Shown here piece by piece: positions 6,172 through 12,188 of a DNA stretch of 12,188 nucleotides. Positions within the stretch are counted from its first letter, which is position 1, and each line of letters begins with the position of its first letter. The DNA is taken from NCBI GenBank assembly GCA_003132645.1, contig PKYM01000147.1:1-12188 (forward strand), in the 5' to 3' direction. Source of the DNA: Actinomycetota bacterium (GTDB lineage Bacteria > Actinomycetota > Thermoleophilia > UBA2241). A program made the translations under genes and the position numbers. Under the pieces are notes generated by a model, which saw only the letters and a program-made list of their open reading frames with translations, did not search any database and was not told the origin of the DNA.

Positions 6172-7237
6172 AGGCGCGCAGCGTGCTACGCGCGGCGTGG
6201 CGACTCACGGCCAGCGACACCAGACGGTCGACCATGGCCGGATAGGCCAGCCCGGTAGCCTGCCAGAGCTTGGGAAAGCCGCTCATCTCGGTCATGCCGG
6301 GCAGCGTGTTGATCTCGTTCACCAGCACTCGGCCGCCGGCTCTGTCGACGAAGAAGTCGCAACGCGCATAGCCGGCACAGTCGATCGCCTTGAAGGCTGC
6401 CGCCGCGAGGCGCCGCACTTCGGCGGCCTGCGCGTCGTCGAGAGGAGCCGGGGCGACGAAGGCCATCCTGCCCTCGGTGTACTTGGACTCGTAATCGTAG
6501 AACTCGTTGGCCGGCAGGATCTCGCCCGGCACCGAGACGTCGGGCACCTCATTGCCGATGACGGCGCACTCGACCTCGCGACCGTCGGCGAACGCCTCGA
6601 CTATGACCTTGCGATCGAAGCTGAAGGCGACCTTAAGCATGGCCGCAAGCTCGGCTGCGTCGTGCGCCTTGCCTATGCCGACGCTCGAACCGAGGTTGAC
6701 CGGCTTGACGAACAGCGGATAGGCGAAGTCGGCTTCGACCTCGGCCACTACGCCGGCGATGTCGCCGCCACGGTCGCGGGCCACCACGTAGTCGACTTGC
6801 GGCAGGCCGACGTGGGCGAAGACCGCTTTCATGAGCTCCTTGTCCATGCCCACGGCGCTGGCCGCCACGCCGGCGCCGACGTAGGCCAGGCCGGCCAGTT
6901 CGAACAGCCCCTGGACGGTGCCGTCCTCGCCGTAGGGACCGTGCAGCACGGGAAAAGCGACGTCGATCGGGATGACGCGCTCGCCGTCGCCGACCACAAG
7001 GCCGGGCCGCGAAGGGTCGGGCAGAAGGGCGACAGGCTGCGAACGTGCGACCTCGAGCCCGTCGCGTGAAGCGCTCGCGAGATCGTCGGGCAGCAGCCAG
7101 CGGCCGTCGCGCGTGATGCCGACCGGAACGATCTGGTAACGCTCGGGATCGAGCGCGGCGGCAAGACAGCGCGCCGAGTTCAGTGAGACCTCGTGCTCCG
7201 CTGAGCGGCCGCCGAAGATGAGGGCGATAGTCAGCAT
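6161..7237 (-). CDS. ddl: D-alanine--D-alanine ligase
   Basis: ATP-grasp enzyme that joins two D-Ala for the peptidoglycan stem peptide, in the cytosol. 358 residues from ATG 7237, a typical length. Motifs: IFGGRSAEHEVSLNSA (7-22), VLHGPYGEDGTVQG (97-110), VGMDKELMK (129-137), the ATP-binding LFVKPVNLGSSVGIGKA (175-191), EVECAVIG (221-228), the omega loop EFYDYESKY (245-253), CDFFVD (293-298) and the metal-binding NEINTLPGMT (307-316). The last Tyr of the omega loop (Tyr253) matches the Tyr of D-Ala-D-Ala ligases rather than the Phe of D-Ala-D-Lac enzymes, so a D-Ala-D-Ala terminus is expected. It follows the larB pair on the same strand after a 58-bp spacer holding a stem-loop and a 15-codon open frame. 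No strong Shine-Dalgarno is visible before the ATG. An A/B paralogue label cannot be assigned from this window. Confidence 0.96.
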   Translation of the reverse strand: MLTIALIFGGRSAEHEVSLNSARCLAAALDPERYQIVPVGITRDGRWLLPDDLASASRDGLEVARSQPVALLPDPSRPGLVVGDGERVIPIDVAFPVLHGPYGEDGTVQGLFELAGLAYVGAGVAASAVGMDKELMKAVFAHVGLPQVDYVVARDRGGDIAGVVAEVEADFAYPLFVKPVNLGSSVGIGKAHDAAELAAMLKVAFSFDRKVIVEAFADGREVECAVIGNEVPDVSVPGEILPANEFYDYESKYTEGRMAFVAPAPLDDAQAAEVRRLAAAAFKAIDCAGYARCDFFVDRAGGRVLVNEINTLPGMTEMSGFPKLWQATGLAYPAMVDRLVSLAVSRHAARSTLRASRS

Positions 7238-7284
7238 CAGGCCGCTACCCTGCTACGCGCGGCCCCCCGCAGGGCCGCTTTCAT
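7237..7284 (-). CDS. Possible 15-residue leader ORF upstream of ddl
   Basis: An ATG at 7284 opens a 15-codon frame (MKAALRGAARSRVAA) whose TGA stop overlaps the ddl ATG by one base (TGATG). It spans the stem-loop at 7259-7278. There is no good Shine-Dalgarno before it, and short open frames are common in GC-rich DNA. The exact stop/start junction is the only reason to list it: ribosomes finishing the leader would open the hairpin and be placed at the ddl start. Confidence 0.2.
   Translation of the reverse strand: MKAALRGAARSRVAA
7259..7278 (-). other. Stem-loop between the 156-aa gene and ddl
   Basis: GCGGCCC (7259-7265) pairs with GGGCCGC (7272-7278), a perfect 7-bp GC stem with a 6-base loop. 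On the minus strand no T-run follows, so it is more likely an mRNA structure (processing, attenuation or a block to translation) than an intrinsic terminator. It lies within the 58-bp spacer before ddl. Confidence 0.45.
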
Positions 7285-7295
7285 CCGGGATGTGT

Positions 7296-7766
7296 TCACC
7301 AGTCGTCGTCGTCGGCTGAGGGCCGGGCGCGACCCTCGAGAAAACCCCGCACCTCGACGCGCACGAGCAGGTCCATGAAGCCGTCGAGCTGCTGCATCTC
7401 GTCCATGGTCTCGCCAAAGGACGGCAGGTCGCCGACCACGAGCGCGTCGATCAGCACCTTCCAGATCGCGGCGCGCACCTGCTGCAGGCCGGCGACCACG
7501 TCCATCAGCTCGAAGCCGAGCGCGCCCCGGCGGGCGGCGTCGCTCGCGGTCTCCTTTTCGATGCGGCGGATGATGCCCGGCACCTCGTAAGCTTCGGCCT
7601 GCGAGAGCGTCACCATGTCGTCGACGATGCGACGCACGAGCCGCACCCCCAGAGCGCTCGCCAGCAAGTCAAGGTACTCGGCGCCGACGGTGCCCTTCAG
7701 CAGGGCTATCCAGCTTGCATGGAGCTCGTCGCGACGGTCGCGCAGGATCAGGGCGAGCTGCCTCAT
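7296..7766 (-). CDS. Small helical protein, RsbRD N-terminal-like
   Basis: 156 residues from ATG 7766. Almost entirely predicted helix: an opening LILRDRRDELHASWIALL (6-23), a conserved-looking VRLVRRIVDDMVTL (41-54), RRIEKET (67-73), GFELMDVVAGLQQVRAAIWKVL (84-105), then MDEMQQLDGFMDLLVRVEVRGFLEGR (121-146) and an acidic end ADDDDW. The pattern, a helical bundle opening with 'deI..W' and no catalytic motif, resembles the RsbRD N-terminal sensor domain found before STAS or histidine-kinase domains. Here it stands alone with no output domain. The assignment rests on pattern only. The ATG overlaps the larB stop (ATGA), with GAGGGG seven bases upstream, so the two are co-translated. It may sense a signal or act through partner switching; function not established. 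Confidence 0.72.
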   Translation of the reverse strand: MRQLALILRDRRDELHASWIALLKGTVGAEYLDLLASALGVRLVRRIVDDMVTLSQAEAYEVPGIIRRIEKETASDAARRGALGFELMDVVAGLQQVRAAIWKVLIDALVVGDLPSFGETMDEMQQLDGFMDLLVRVEVRGFLEGRARPSADDDDW

Positions 7767-8551
7767 CGCGCCGCCCCTCGGGCGATCAGGGCAGCCGTCA
7801 CGCCGGCCCCTACGCCGTTGTCGATGTTGACGACGGTGAGCCCGGGCGAACAGCTCTGCAGCATGCCCAGCAGAGCCGCCTCGCCGTGTCCGCCGAGCCC
7901 GTAGCCGGTCGCGACCGGCAGGCCGATGACCGGTACTTCGACGAGCCCGCAGACGACCGACGGCAGCGCGCCCTCCATGCCGGCGGCCACGACCAGCGCG
8001 CCGACACCGGCTGCCACCATCTCGCGCAGCGGCGCCGCCAGCCTGTGGACGCCGGCTACGCCGACGTCGTAGGCGGTGAGCACCTCGACGCCCATCTCGC
8101 GACAGACGATGGCCGCTTCGTCGGCGACCCCCGTGTCGCTCGTGCCGCCCGCCAGCACGCCGACGACGCCACGCACGGGCGCCGGCCGGTGGTCGCCGCG
8201 GTGCACGACCAGCAGGTGCGCGCGTTCGTGCCAGACGGCGGCGCCGTCGGGCGGGGCGGCCACGGCCGCCGCCTGTTCGGAGCTCACCTTGCTGGCCAGG
8301 ACCGCGGTCGCGCGCGACAGAAACGCGGTCACGATAGCGGCGAACTGCTCGACCGTCTTGCCGTCGCCGAAGACGATCTCGGGCACCCCTTTGCGACGCG
8401 CCCTGCCAAGGTCCAGGCGCGCGAAATCGCCGACCTGGGTAAGGCCAAGCCGGGCGAGTCCGTCGGCCGCCTCGTCGACTGTCATACGCCCGGCGGCAAC
8501 GTCGGCCAACAGGGCCCGCAGATCGTCGTCTCGAAGTTCGTCGTCGCGCAT
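7763..8551 (-). CDS. larB: Nickel-pincer cofactor biosynthesis protein LarB
   Basis: LarB carboxylates and hydrolyses nicotinic acid adenine dinucleotide to pyridinium-3,5-biscarboxylic acid mononucleotide, the first step toward the nickel-pincer nucleotide of lactate racemase and relatives. It has a PurE (AIR carboxylase)-like fold. 262 residues from ATG 8551, or 266 from ATG 8563. Seen: a helical N-terminus (LLADVAAGRMTVDEAADGL), the FARLDLGRARRKGVPEIVFG segment typical of LarB, then the PurE-like core with VLAGGTSDTGVADEA, YDVGVAGVHRL, VVAAGMEGALPSVVCGL, PVIGLPVATGYG and the C-terminal VNIDNGVGAG. ATG 8551 is preferred because a TATGCT box lies seven bases before it. No larC or larE lies nearby, so the rest of the pathway must be elsewhere, or this is a stand-alone homologue. 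Its stop overlaps the next gene. Confidence 0.93.
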   Translation of the reverse strand: MRDDELRDDDLRALLADVAAGRMTVDEAADGLARLGLTQVGDFARLDLGRARRKGVPEIVFGDGKTVEQFAAIVTAFLSRATAVLASKVSSEQAAAVAAPPDGAAVWHERAHLLVVHRGDHRPAPVRGVVGVLAGGTSDTGVADEAAIVCREMGVEVLTAYDVGVAGVHRLAAPLREMVAAGVGALVVAAGMEGALPSVVCGLVEVPVIGLPVATGYGLGGHGEAALLGMLQSCSPGLTVVNIDNGVGAGVTAALIARGAAR

Positions 8552-8558
8552 GAGCGTG

Positions 8559-8564
8559 AGCATA
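8559..8564 (-). promoter_or_regulatory. Candidate -10 box (TATGCT), leaderless start of larB
   Basis: On the minus strand TATGCT is followed by seven bases and ATG 8551, the same layout as the wecB box. It overlaps the alternative ATG at 8563, which would then lie upstream of the transcript. No clear -35. Confidence 0.4.
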
Positions 8565-8624
8565 CCCCGTAGACGCCCGCGTCCGCACCCGGCAAAGAGG
8601 CACTACGGCGGGACCGGCGAATCC

Positions 8625-8630
8625 TATATC
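8625..8630 (+). promoter_or_regulatory. Candidate -10 box (TATATC) of the L,D-transpeptidase gene
   Basis: TATATC lies in the 100-bp divergent spacer between larB and the transpeptidase gene and predicts transcription from about 8636, leaving a leader of roughly 27-33 bases. AAGGA (8659-8663) may serve as the ribosome site. No clear -35 is visible. Confidence 0.4.
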
Positions 8631-8663
8631 CTTGAATGGTCCGTCCAGACGCAAGTCTAAGGA

Positions 8664-10172
8664 CTGCCGATCTCTCTCGCAGCCAACCATCGCTTTCGAA
8701 TCGCCGCGATCGTCGCCTTGGCCGTGGTGGCCGTCTTCGTGGCGTTCGAGTTCCTCACCGCTCCCCGCATCTCGGCCGTGACCCCAAGCCCCGGATCCTA
8801 CGAGAGCCGCGACTCGGTCGTCGTCACGATCGACGTGCCCGGCACCCAGCATCTGCACGGTCTCACCGTGCGCCTCGACGGCCGCGACGTGACCCTCAGC
8901 GTGAGCAGCGCCGCCCACCGCCTCTACTTCCCGACCGGGCGTCTCTCTCAGGGCAGCCACACCGTCAGCCTCACGGCACGCACCTCCGACGTCTTGCGCC
9001 CGCGGCTCTCCAAGAGCTGGCGCTTCGCGGTCGACACGGTGGCGCCCAAGATCACCGTGCACGCCGCGCGTGCCGGCTCCGTCGTGACGGCCAGCCCCGT
9101 GCCGCTCAGCGGCACGAGCGAACCGGGCGCCACGGTGGTGGCCACCGCCGGCACGCACCGGGCGCAGGTGCGGGCGGGCGCCGACGGCAGCTTCTCGCTC
9201 AGCCTGGCCGTCGCCGACGGGCCCGCCAGAATAACCATCACGGCCACCGACCGGGCCGGCAACGCGACCCGCCTGCGGCGCGCCCTGGTGGTCGACGCCA
9301 CGCCGCCCGAGCTCACCGTCAACGGGCTCGAAAAGATCGAGAAGCACGACAGTCCCAAGGCCGACGTGATCGCCACCGACGCCGCCGGCATGCCGACCGT
9401 CAAGATGGTGCTCGACGGTCACACCATCCTCACCCAGAAGGCGTCCTCGCAAGTCAGGATCCCGTTCGACAAGCTGCCCGAGGGTCTCCACAAGCTGGTG
9501 GTCACGGCCACCGACCTCGGCCACCACAAAACGATCGACAGGCGCACGTTCCTGGTCAACAGCACCGAGAAGCTCGGCAAGGCGACGCTCATCTTCGGCG
9601 CGCGCGGCCGCGACGTCCGCGACCTGCAGCGCAAGCTGCACTCGCAGGGCTACTACCACGGCAAGGCCAACGGCGTGCTCGGCAAGAGCACGGTGAAGGC
9701 CGTCAAACGCTTCCAGACGGCGATCGGCCTTCCGGTCGACGGCGTCGTGGGGCCCCAGATGCTCGGCGGCCTGTCGGGGCGCATCGTCATCGTGCAGTCC
9801 GAGCACCGGCTCTACTTCTATTCGAACGGCAAGCTCAAGAAGACCTTCCCGGTAGCGACCGGGCAGGCGGCCTACCCCACGCCCAACGGCACCACCTCCG
9901 TCGTCTGGATGACCAAAAACCCGACCTGGACGCCGCCCGACTCGCCTTGGGCGGCGGGCGCCAAGCCGGTCGCGCCCGGTCCCAACAACCCCGTGGGCAT
10001 GCGCTGGATCGGCACCGGCTTCTCGGGGGTCGGCATCCACGGCGTCCCGTCGTCCGAAGACTACTCGATCGGCACCTATGCCTCGCACGGCTGCATCCGC
10101 ATGTACGAATGGGACGTCGAGCAGCTCTACGACTGGGTCACCGTGGGCATGCCGATCATCATCAAGCCGTAG
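8664..10172 (+). CDS. Membrane-anchored L,D-transpeptidase with Ig-like and peptidoglycan-binding domains
   Basis: Exported enzyme that forms 3-3 cross-links in peptidoglycan or attaches proteins to it. The coding frame opens after a TAA at 8658 and has no ATG or GTG before the membrane segment. CTG 8664 gives 502 residues with a full signal-anchor: basic NHRFR (8-12) then a helix at about 13-32. TTG 8718 (484 aa) would cut that helix in half. With the CTG numbering, three beta-rich Ig-like regions follow (about 36-123, 126-212 and 213-300; the second carries SGTSEPGATVVATA). Then come a PG_binding_1 repeat (313-368, GARGRDVRDLQRKLHSQGYY) and a YkuD domain (373-501) with GIHG (His459) and the active-site SHGCIRM (Cys477). 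The architecture is common in high-GC Gram-positives. Divergent from larB; a DUF1015 gene follows closely. The start is the weak point. Confidence 0.9.
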   Translation: MPISLAANHRFRIAAIVALAVVAVFVAFEFLTAPRISAVTPSPGSYESRDSVVVTIDVPGTQHLHGLTVRLDGRDVTLSVSSAAHRLYFPTGRLSQGSHTVSLTARTSDVLRPRLSKSWRFAVDTVAPKITVHAARAGSVVTASPVPLSGTSEPGATVVATAGTHRAQVRAGADGSFSLSLAVADGPARITITATDRAGNATRLRRALVVDATPPELTVNGLEKIEKHDSPKADVIATDAAGMPTVKMVLDGHTILTQKASSQVRIPFDKLPEGLHKLVVTATDLGHHKTIDRRTFLVNSTEKLGKATLIFGARGRDVRDLQRKLHSQGYYHGKANGVLGKSTVKAVKRFQTAIGLPVDGVVGPQMLGGLSGRIVIVQSEHRLYFYSNGKLKKTFPVATGQAAYPTPNGTTSVVWMTKNPTWTPPDSPWAAGAKPVAPGPNNPVGMRWIGTGFSGVGIHGVPSSEDYSIGTYASHGCIRMYEWDVEQLYDWVTVGMPIIIKP

Positions 10173-10183
10173 GAGTCCCGCGA

Positions 10184-10222
10184 GTGACTGTGCCTTCTCC
10201 CGAAGTGAGCCCCCTTGGCTGA
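10184..10222 (+). CDS. Possible 12-residue leader ORF overlapping the DUF1015 start
   Basis: AGGAG (10171-10175), overlapping the transpeptidase stop, is followed eight bases later by GTG 10184. This opens a 12-codon frame (MTVPSPEVSPLG) that ends with TGA at 10220-10222, just past the TTG start of the DUF1015 gene (10215). A good Shine-Dalgarno and an eight-base overlap with a gene that has a weak ribosome site fit translational coupling. Proline codons (PSPEVSP) could slow ribosomes. It may also be chance. Confidence 0.25.
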   Translation: MTVPSPEVSPLG

Positions 10223-11507
10223 CATCCGCCCGTTTCGCGGCCTGCGCTACGACACCGCTCGCGTGGCGCTGCCCGACGTCGTCTGCCCGCCTTACGACGT
10301 GATCGCGCCCGCCGCCGCCGACGCCCTGCGCCGGCGCAGCCCCTACAACGCCGTCCACGTCGAGCTGCCCGTCTCGCCCACGGCCGACCCCGGCGAGCGC
10401 TACACGGCCGCCGCCGGACTGCTCGACGCCTGGCGTGCCGCCGGCGTGCTGCGCTTAGACGACGAGCCCTCGCTCTACCTCGTCTCGCAACGGTTCGCCG
10501 GCGCCGACGGCCGCGAGCTCACGCGGCGCGGTTTCGTCTGCCGCCTGCGACTCGAAGACTTCTCGAGCCGCGTCGTGCTGCCCCACGAGAAGACCCACGC
10601 CGCGCCCAAGCGCGACCGCCTCGAGCTGCTGCGCGCCACGCACGCCAACCTAAGCCAGATCTTTCTGCTCTACGCCGACCCGGCCAACGAGGTCGGGCGG
10701 GCGCTGGCGGCGGCTGCGCCGCCGCCCCAGCCCGCCCTCGAAGCCTCCGACGGCGACGGCAACCCCTGTAGCCTGCAGCCGCTCAGCGGCCCGATCGTCG
10801 AGCAGGTCGTGGCGCTCATGTCCGGCAAGCAGGTGCTGATCGCCGACGGCCATCACCGCTACGAGACGGCGCTCGCCTACCGCGACGAGCGCCGCGCCGC
10901 CGGCGAGACCGACGCCGACTGGGTCATGGTCTGCCTGGCGAGCATGGACGATCCGGGCCTCGCCGTGTTTCCCACTCACCGCCTGCTCAAGGGCGTCGCC
11001 GTGCCGCCGGCCGACGAGGTCATCGGGCGCCTGCGCGCCGCCTTCACCGTCGTCTCAGAGCAGAGCGGCAGCCCGCGCGACTGGGCTCCCTCGATGGAGC
11101 TCGTGAGTCGCTCGAGCGGCCCGAACAAGCTGCTCGGCCTGTACTTTCCGGCCGAGCGGCGCTGCGTCACCCTCGGGCCGCGCGATACGGCCGCGCTCGA
11201 CGACCTCGTGCGGCGCGGCCTGTCGCCGGTCCGGGCGCGGCTCTCGGTCACCCTGCTGGCCGAACTCGTCTTTCGCGACGCGCTCGGCCTCGACCCGGAA
11301 CACCTCGAAGGCCACGTCGACTTTGCCAAAAGCGTCGACGACGCCGTGGCCGATCTCGACAGCGGCGACTACGGCCTCGCGGCCTTCCTCCCCGCCACGC
11401 CGATGGCCGACGTGCAGGCCATGGCCGAACTGGGCGAGGCGATGCCCCAGAAGTCGACCTACTTCTACCCCAAGCTCCTCACGGGGCTCCTGTTCGACCT
11501 GCACTAG
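10215..11507 (+). CDS. DUF1015 family protein
   Basis: 430 residues from TTG 10215; a stop at 10206 rules out an earlier start, and ADIRPFRGLRYD is the usual opening of this family. Conserved stretches: CPPYDVI (24-30), YNAVHVELP (44-52), LPHEKTHAAPKRDRLELLRA (122-141), NLSQIFLLY (145-153), ADGHHRYETALAYRDE (210-225) and the C-terminal MPQKSTYFYPKL (410-421). The family is widespread but has no settled function. The DGHHR motif recalls ParB/sulfiredoxin-fold proteins, including the free serine kinases SerK and SbnI, so a small-molecule or amino-acid kinase role is conceivable; that is inference. Soluble, with no signal peptide. It lies 42 bases after the transpeptidase gene with only a weak ribosome site of its own, and 21 bases before a LysE-type exporter, suggesting an operon. 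Confidence 0.9.
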   Translation: MADIRPFRGLRYDTARVALPDVVCPPYDVIAPAAADALRRRSPYNAVHVELPVSPTADPGERYTAAAGLLDAWRAAGVLRLDDEPSLYLVSQRFAGADGRELTRRGFVCRLRLEDFSSRVVLPHEKTHAAPKRDRLELLRATHANLSQIFLLYADPANEVGRALAAAAPPPQPALEASDGDGNPCSLQPLSGPIVEQVVALMSGKQVLIADGHHRYETALAYRDERRAAGETDADWVMVCLASMDDPGLAVFPTHRLLKGVAVPPADEVIGRLRAAFTVVSEQSGSPRDWAPSMELVSRSSGPNKLLGLYFPAERRCVTLGPRDTAALDDLVRRGLSPVRARLSVTLLAELVFRDALGLDPEHLEGHVDFAKSVDDAVADLDSGDYGLAAFLPATPMADVQAMAELGEAMPQKSTYFYPKLLTGLLFDLH

Positions 11508-11528
11508 GCGAAGTCCCGAGGTGCGTGT

Positions 11529-12167
11529 TTGAGCCTCGTCATCATGTTCCTCTCATCGCTTGGCATCGCCTACTCCGGGGCGCTCATGCCCGGGCCGATG
11601 CTGACCGTCGTAGTCGCCGAGACGCCGCGTCAGGGCGCCCGGGCCGGACCTCTCGTGGTGCTCGGCCACGCGATCCTCGAGCTCACCCTGCTGATCGCCC
11701 TCGTCGTCGGTCTCGGCCCCATCCTCAAGCACGAGACGGTCCAGGCCGTGCTGCAGATCTGCGGCGGGTTGATGCTCGTCTGGACCTCGGTGTCGATGAT
11801 CGTGGCGCTGATCCGCAACCGCGTGAGCATCGACTGGGAGGGCACCGGCGACGGCAGCAAGATGCGCGCCGTGCTGATGGGCATCGTCTCGAGCCTGGCC
11901 AACCCCTACTGGACGATCTGGTGGGTGACGATTGGCCTGGGGTTGCTCACCAAGGCCTACGCGCTCGGCGCCGCCGGCATCGTCGTCTTCTACCTGGGCC
12001 ACATCACCGGCGACCTGACCTGGTATTCGCTGATCAGCGGCGCCCTGGCGGCCGGCAAGCGGTTCATCACTCCACGGGTCTACCGCACGATGCTGTCGGT
12101 GGCGGCGGCGTTTCTGCTGGTGCTCGCCACCTGGTTTCTCACTTCGGGCATCCGGGCGATCGGGTAA
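11529..12167 (+). CDS. LysE/RhtB-family transporter
   Basis: Inner-membrane exporter family for amino acids or related small molecules. 212 residues from TTG 11529, preceded by GAGGTG (11518-11523) at five bases. The N-terminal helix contains GALMPGPM (17-24), the family's Pro-Gly-Pro signature. Hydrophobic segments lie at about 3-28, 41-63, 72-95, 113-140, 144-170 and 187-207, giving the expected six. SSLANPYWTIWW (121-132) is the conserved mid-protein motif. A polar loop, RNRVSIDWEGTGDGSKMR (96-113), separates the halves. It sits 21 bases after the DUF1015 gene, so the two are probably co-transcribed. If the DUF1015 protein acts on an amino acid, the exporter may handle a related compound. 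Substrate not predictable from sequence. Confidence 0.92.
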   Translation: MSLVIMFLSSLGIAYSGALMPGPMLTVVVAETPRQGARAGPLVVLGHAILELTLLIALVVGLGPILKHETVQAVLQICGGLMLVWTSVSMIVALIRNRVSIDWEGTGDGSKMRAVLMGIVSSLANPYWTIWWVTIGLGLLTKAYALGAAGIVVFYLGHITGDLTWYSLISGALAAGKRFITPRVYRTMLSVAAAFLLVLATWFLTSGIRAIG

Positions 12168-12187
12168 GCCCCGACGGGCGGCGGGGC
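12168..12187 (+). terminator. Candidate terminator stem after the LysE-family gene
   Basis: GCCCCG (12168-12173) and CGGGGC (12182-12187) form a 6-bp GC stem with an 8-base loop immediately after the stop codon. The window ends one base later, so any T-run cannot be seen. It would close the transpeptidase-DUF1015-LysE block. Confidence 0.4.
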
Positions 12188-12188
12188 G

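Noticed and set aside
6184..7263. 13-bp direct repeat (TGCTACGCGCGGC) at 6184-6196 and 7251-7263 flanking ddl
   Set aside because: A match of this length is expected about once or more by chance in a 12-kb GC-rich window, and one copy lies in the ddl C-terminal codons. There is no other sign of insertion or transfer of ddl.
8636..10222. Plus-strand frame starting at ATG 8636, right after the TATATC box
   Set aside because: The ATG is well placed but the frame is one base off that of the L,D-transpeptidase and encodes an Arg-rich shadow. A frameshift joining the two would be needed and nothing supports it.
7296..10358. Very long open frame on the minus strand (1020 codons)
   Set aside because: Only its last 156 codons (7766-7296) look like a protein. 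The rest is antisense to the L,D-transpeptidase gene and in another frame of larB, with the low-complexity Arg/Gly/His composition of GC-rich shadow frames.
1..12188. Search for tRNA, rRNA, CRISPR arrays, insertion sequences, riboswitches and phage genes
   Set aside because: Nothing in the window shows cloverleaf-like tails, regularly spaced repeats with unique spacers, transposase motifs or terminal inverted repeats. Coding density leaves no gap longer than about 140 bases.

Overview
The window is very GC-rich and densely coded on both strands. It holds a glutamine-amidotransferase pair of the MurT/GatD type, an L,D-transpeptidase with Ig-like and peptidoglycan-binding domains, SpoIIE-type phosphatase signalling, frequent GTG/TTG starts and several candidate leaderless promoters. 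Together these suggest a high-GC Gram-positive, most likely an actinobacterium, perhaps of a deep branch such as Thermoleophilia or a relative. This placement is inference, and Chloroflexota cannot be excluded. No tRNA, rRNA, CRISPR array, insertion sequence or phage gene is visible, so this looks like ordinary chromosome.

Left part, 1-1774, minus strand: a wecB-type UDP-GlcNAc 2-epimerase overlaps by four bases (ATGA) a C45 / acyl-CoA:6-APA acyltransferase-family hydrolase that runs off the left edge. An 87-bp divergent promoter region (1775-1861) separates wecB from a rightward gene for an unrecognised protein with a C-terminal membrane hairpin (1862-2404). A 136-bp spacer with a near-perfect 25-bp direct repeat follows.

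Centre, 2541-6128, plus strand: murT-gatD (lipid II isoglutaminyl synthase) overlap at GTGA. gatD in turn overlaps, at TTGA, a SpoIIE/PP2C-type phosphatase if the TTG start is right. A 141-aa single-pass membrane protein of unknown function follows after a spacer with its own promoter-like sequence and a strong Shine-Dalgarno.

The plus-strand block meets ddl (D-Ala-D-Ala ligase, 6161-7237, minus) at a 32-bp convergent junction built of CTAGCTG repeats that place stops in all six frames. Upstream of ddl on the same strand lie a 156-aa RsbRD-N-like protein and larB (nickel-pincer cofactor synthesis), these two again overlapping at ATGA.

Right part, 8664-12167, plus strand: a membrane-anchored L,D-transpeptidase, a DUF1015-family protein and a LysE-family exporter, closely spaced. 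The window ends in a GC-rich stem-loop after the LysE gene.

Taken together, murT, gatD, ddl, the L,D-transpeptidase and wecB make this a cell-envelope neighbourhood: stem-peptide precursor synthesis (Ddl), D-isoglutamine amidation (MurT/GatD), 3-3 cross-linking (Ldt) and ManNAc supply for surface polymer (WecB). Two possible regulators, the SpoIIE phosphatase and the RsbRD-N-like protein, sit among them. I see no clearly novel defence or mobile system. The points most worth checking are the coupling of a phosphatase to MurT/GatD, the leaderless promoter pattern, two short leader ORFs and the six-frame stop block.
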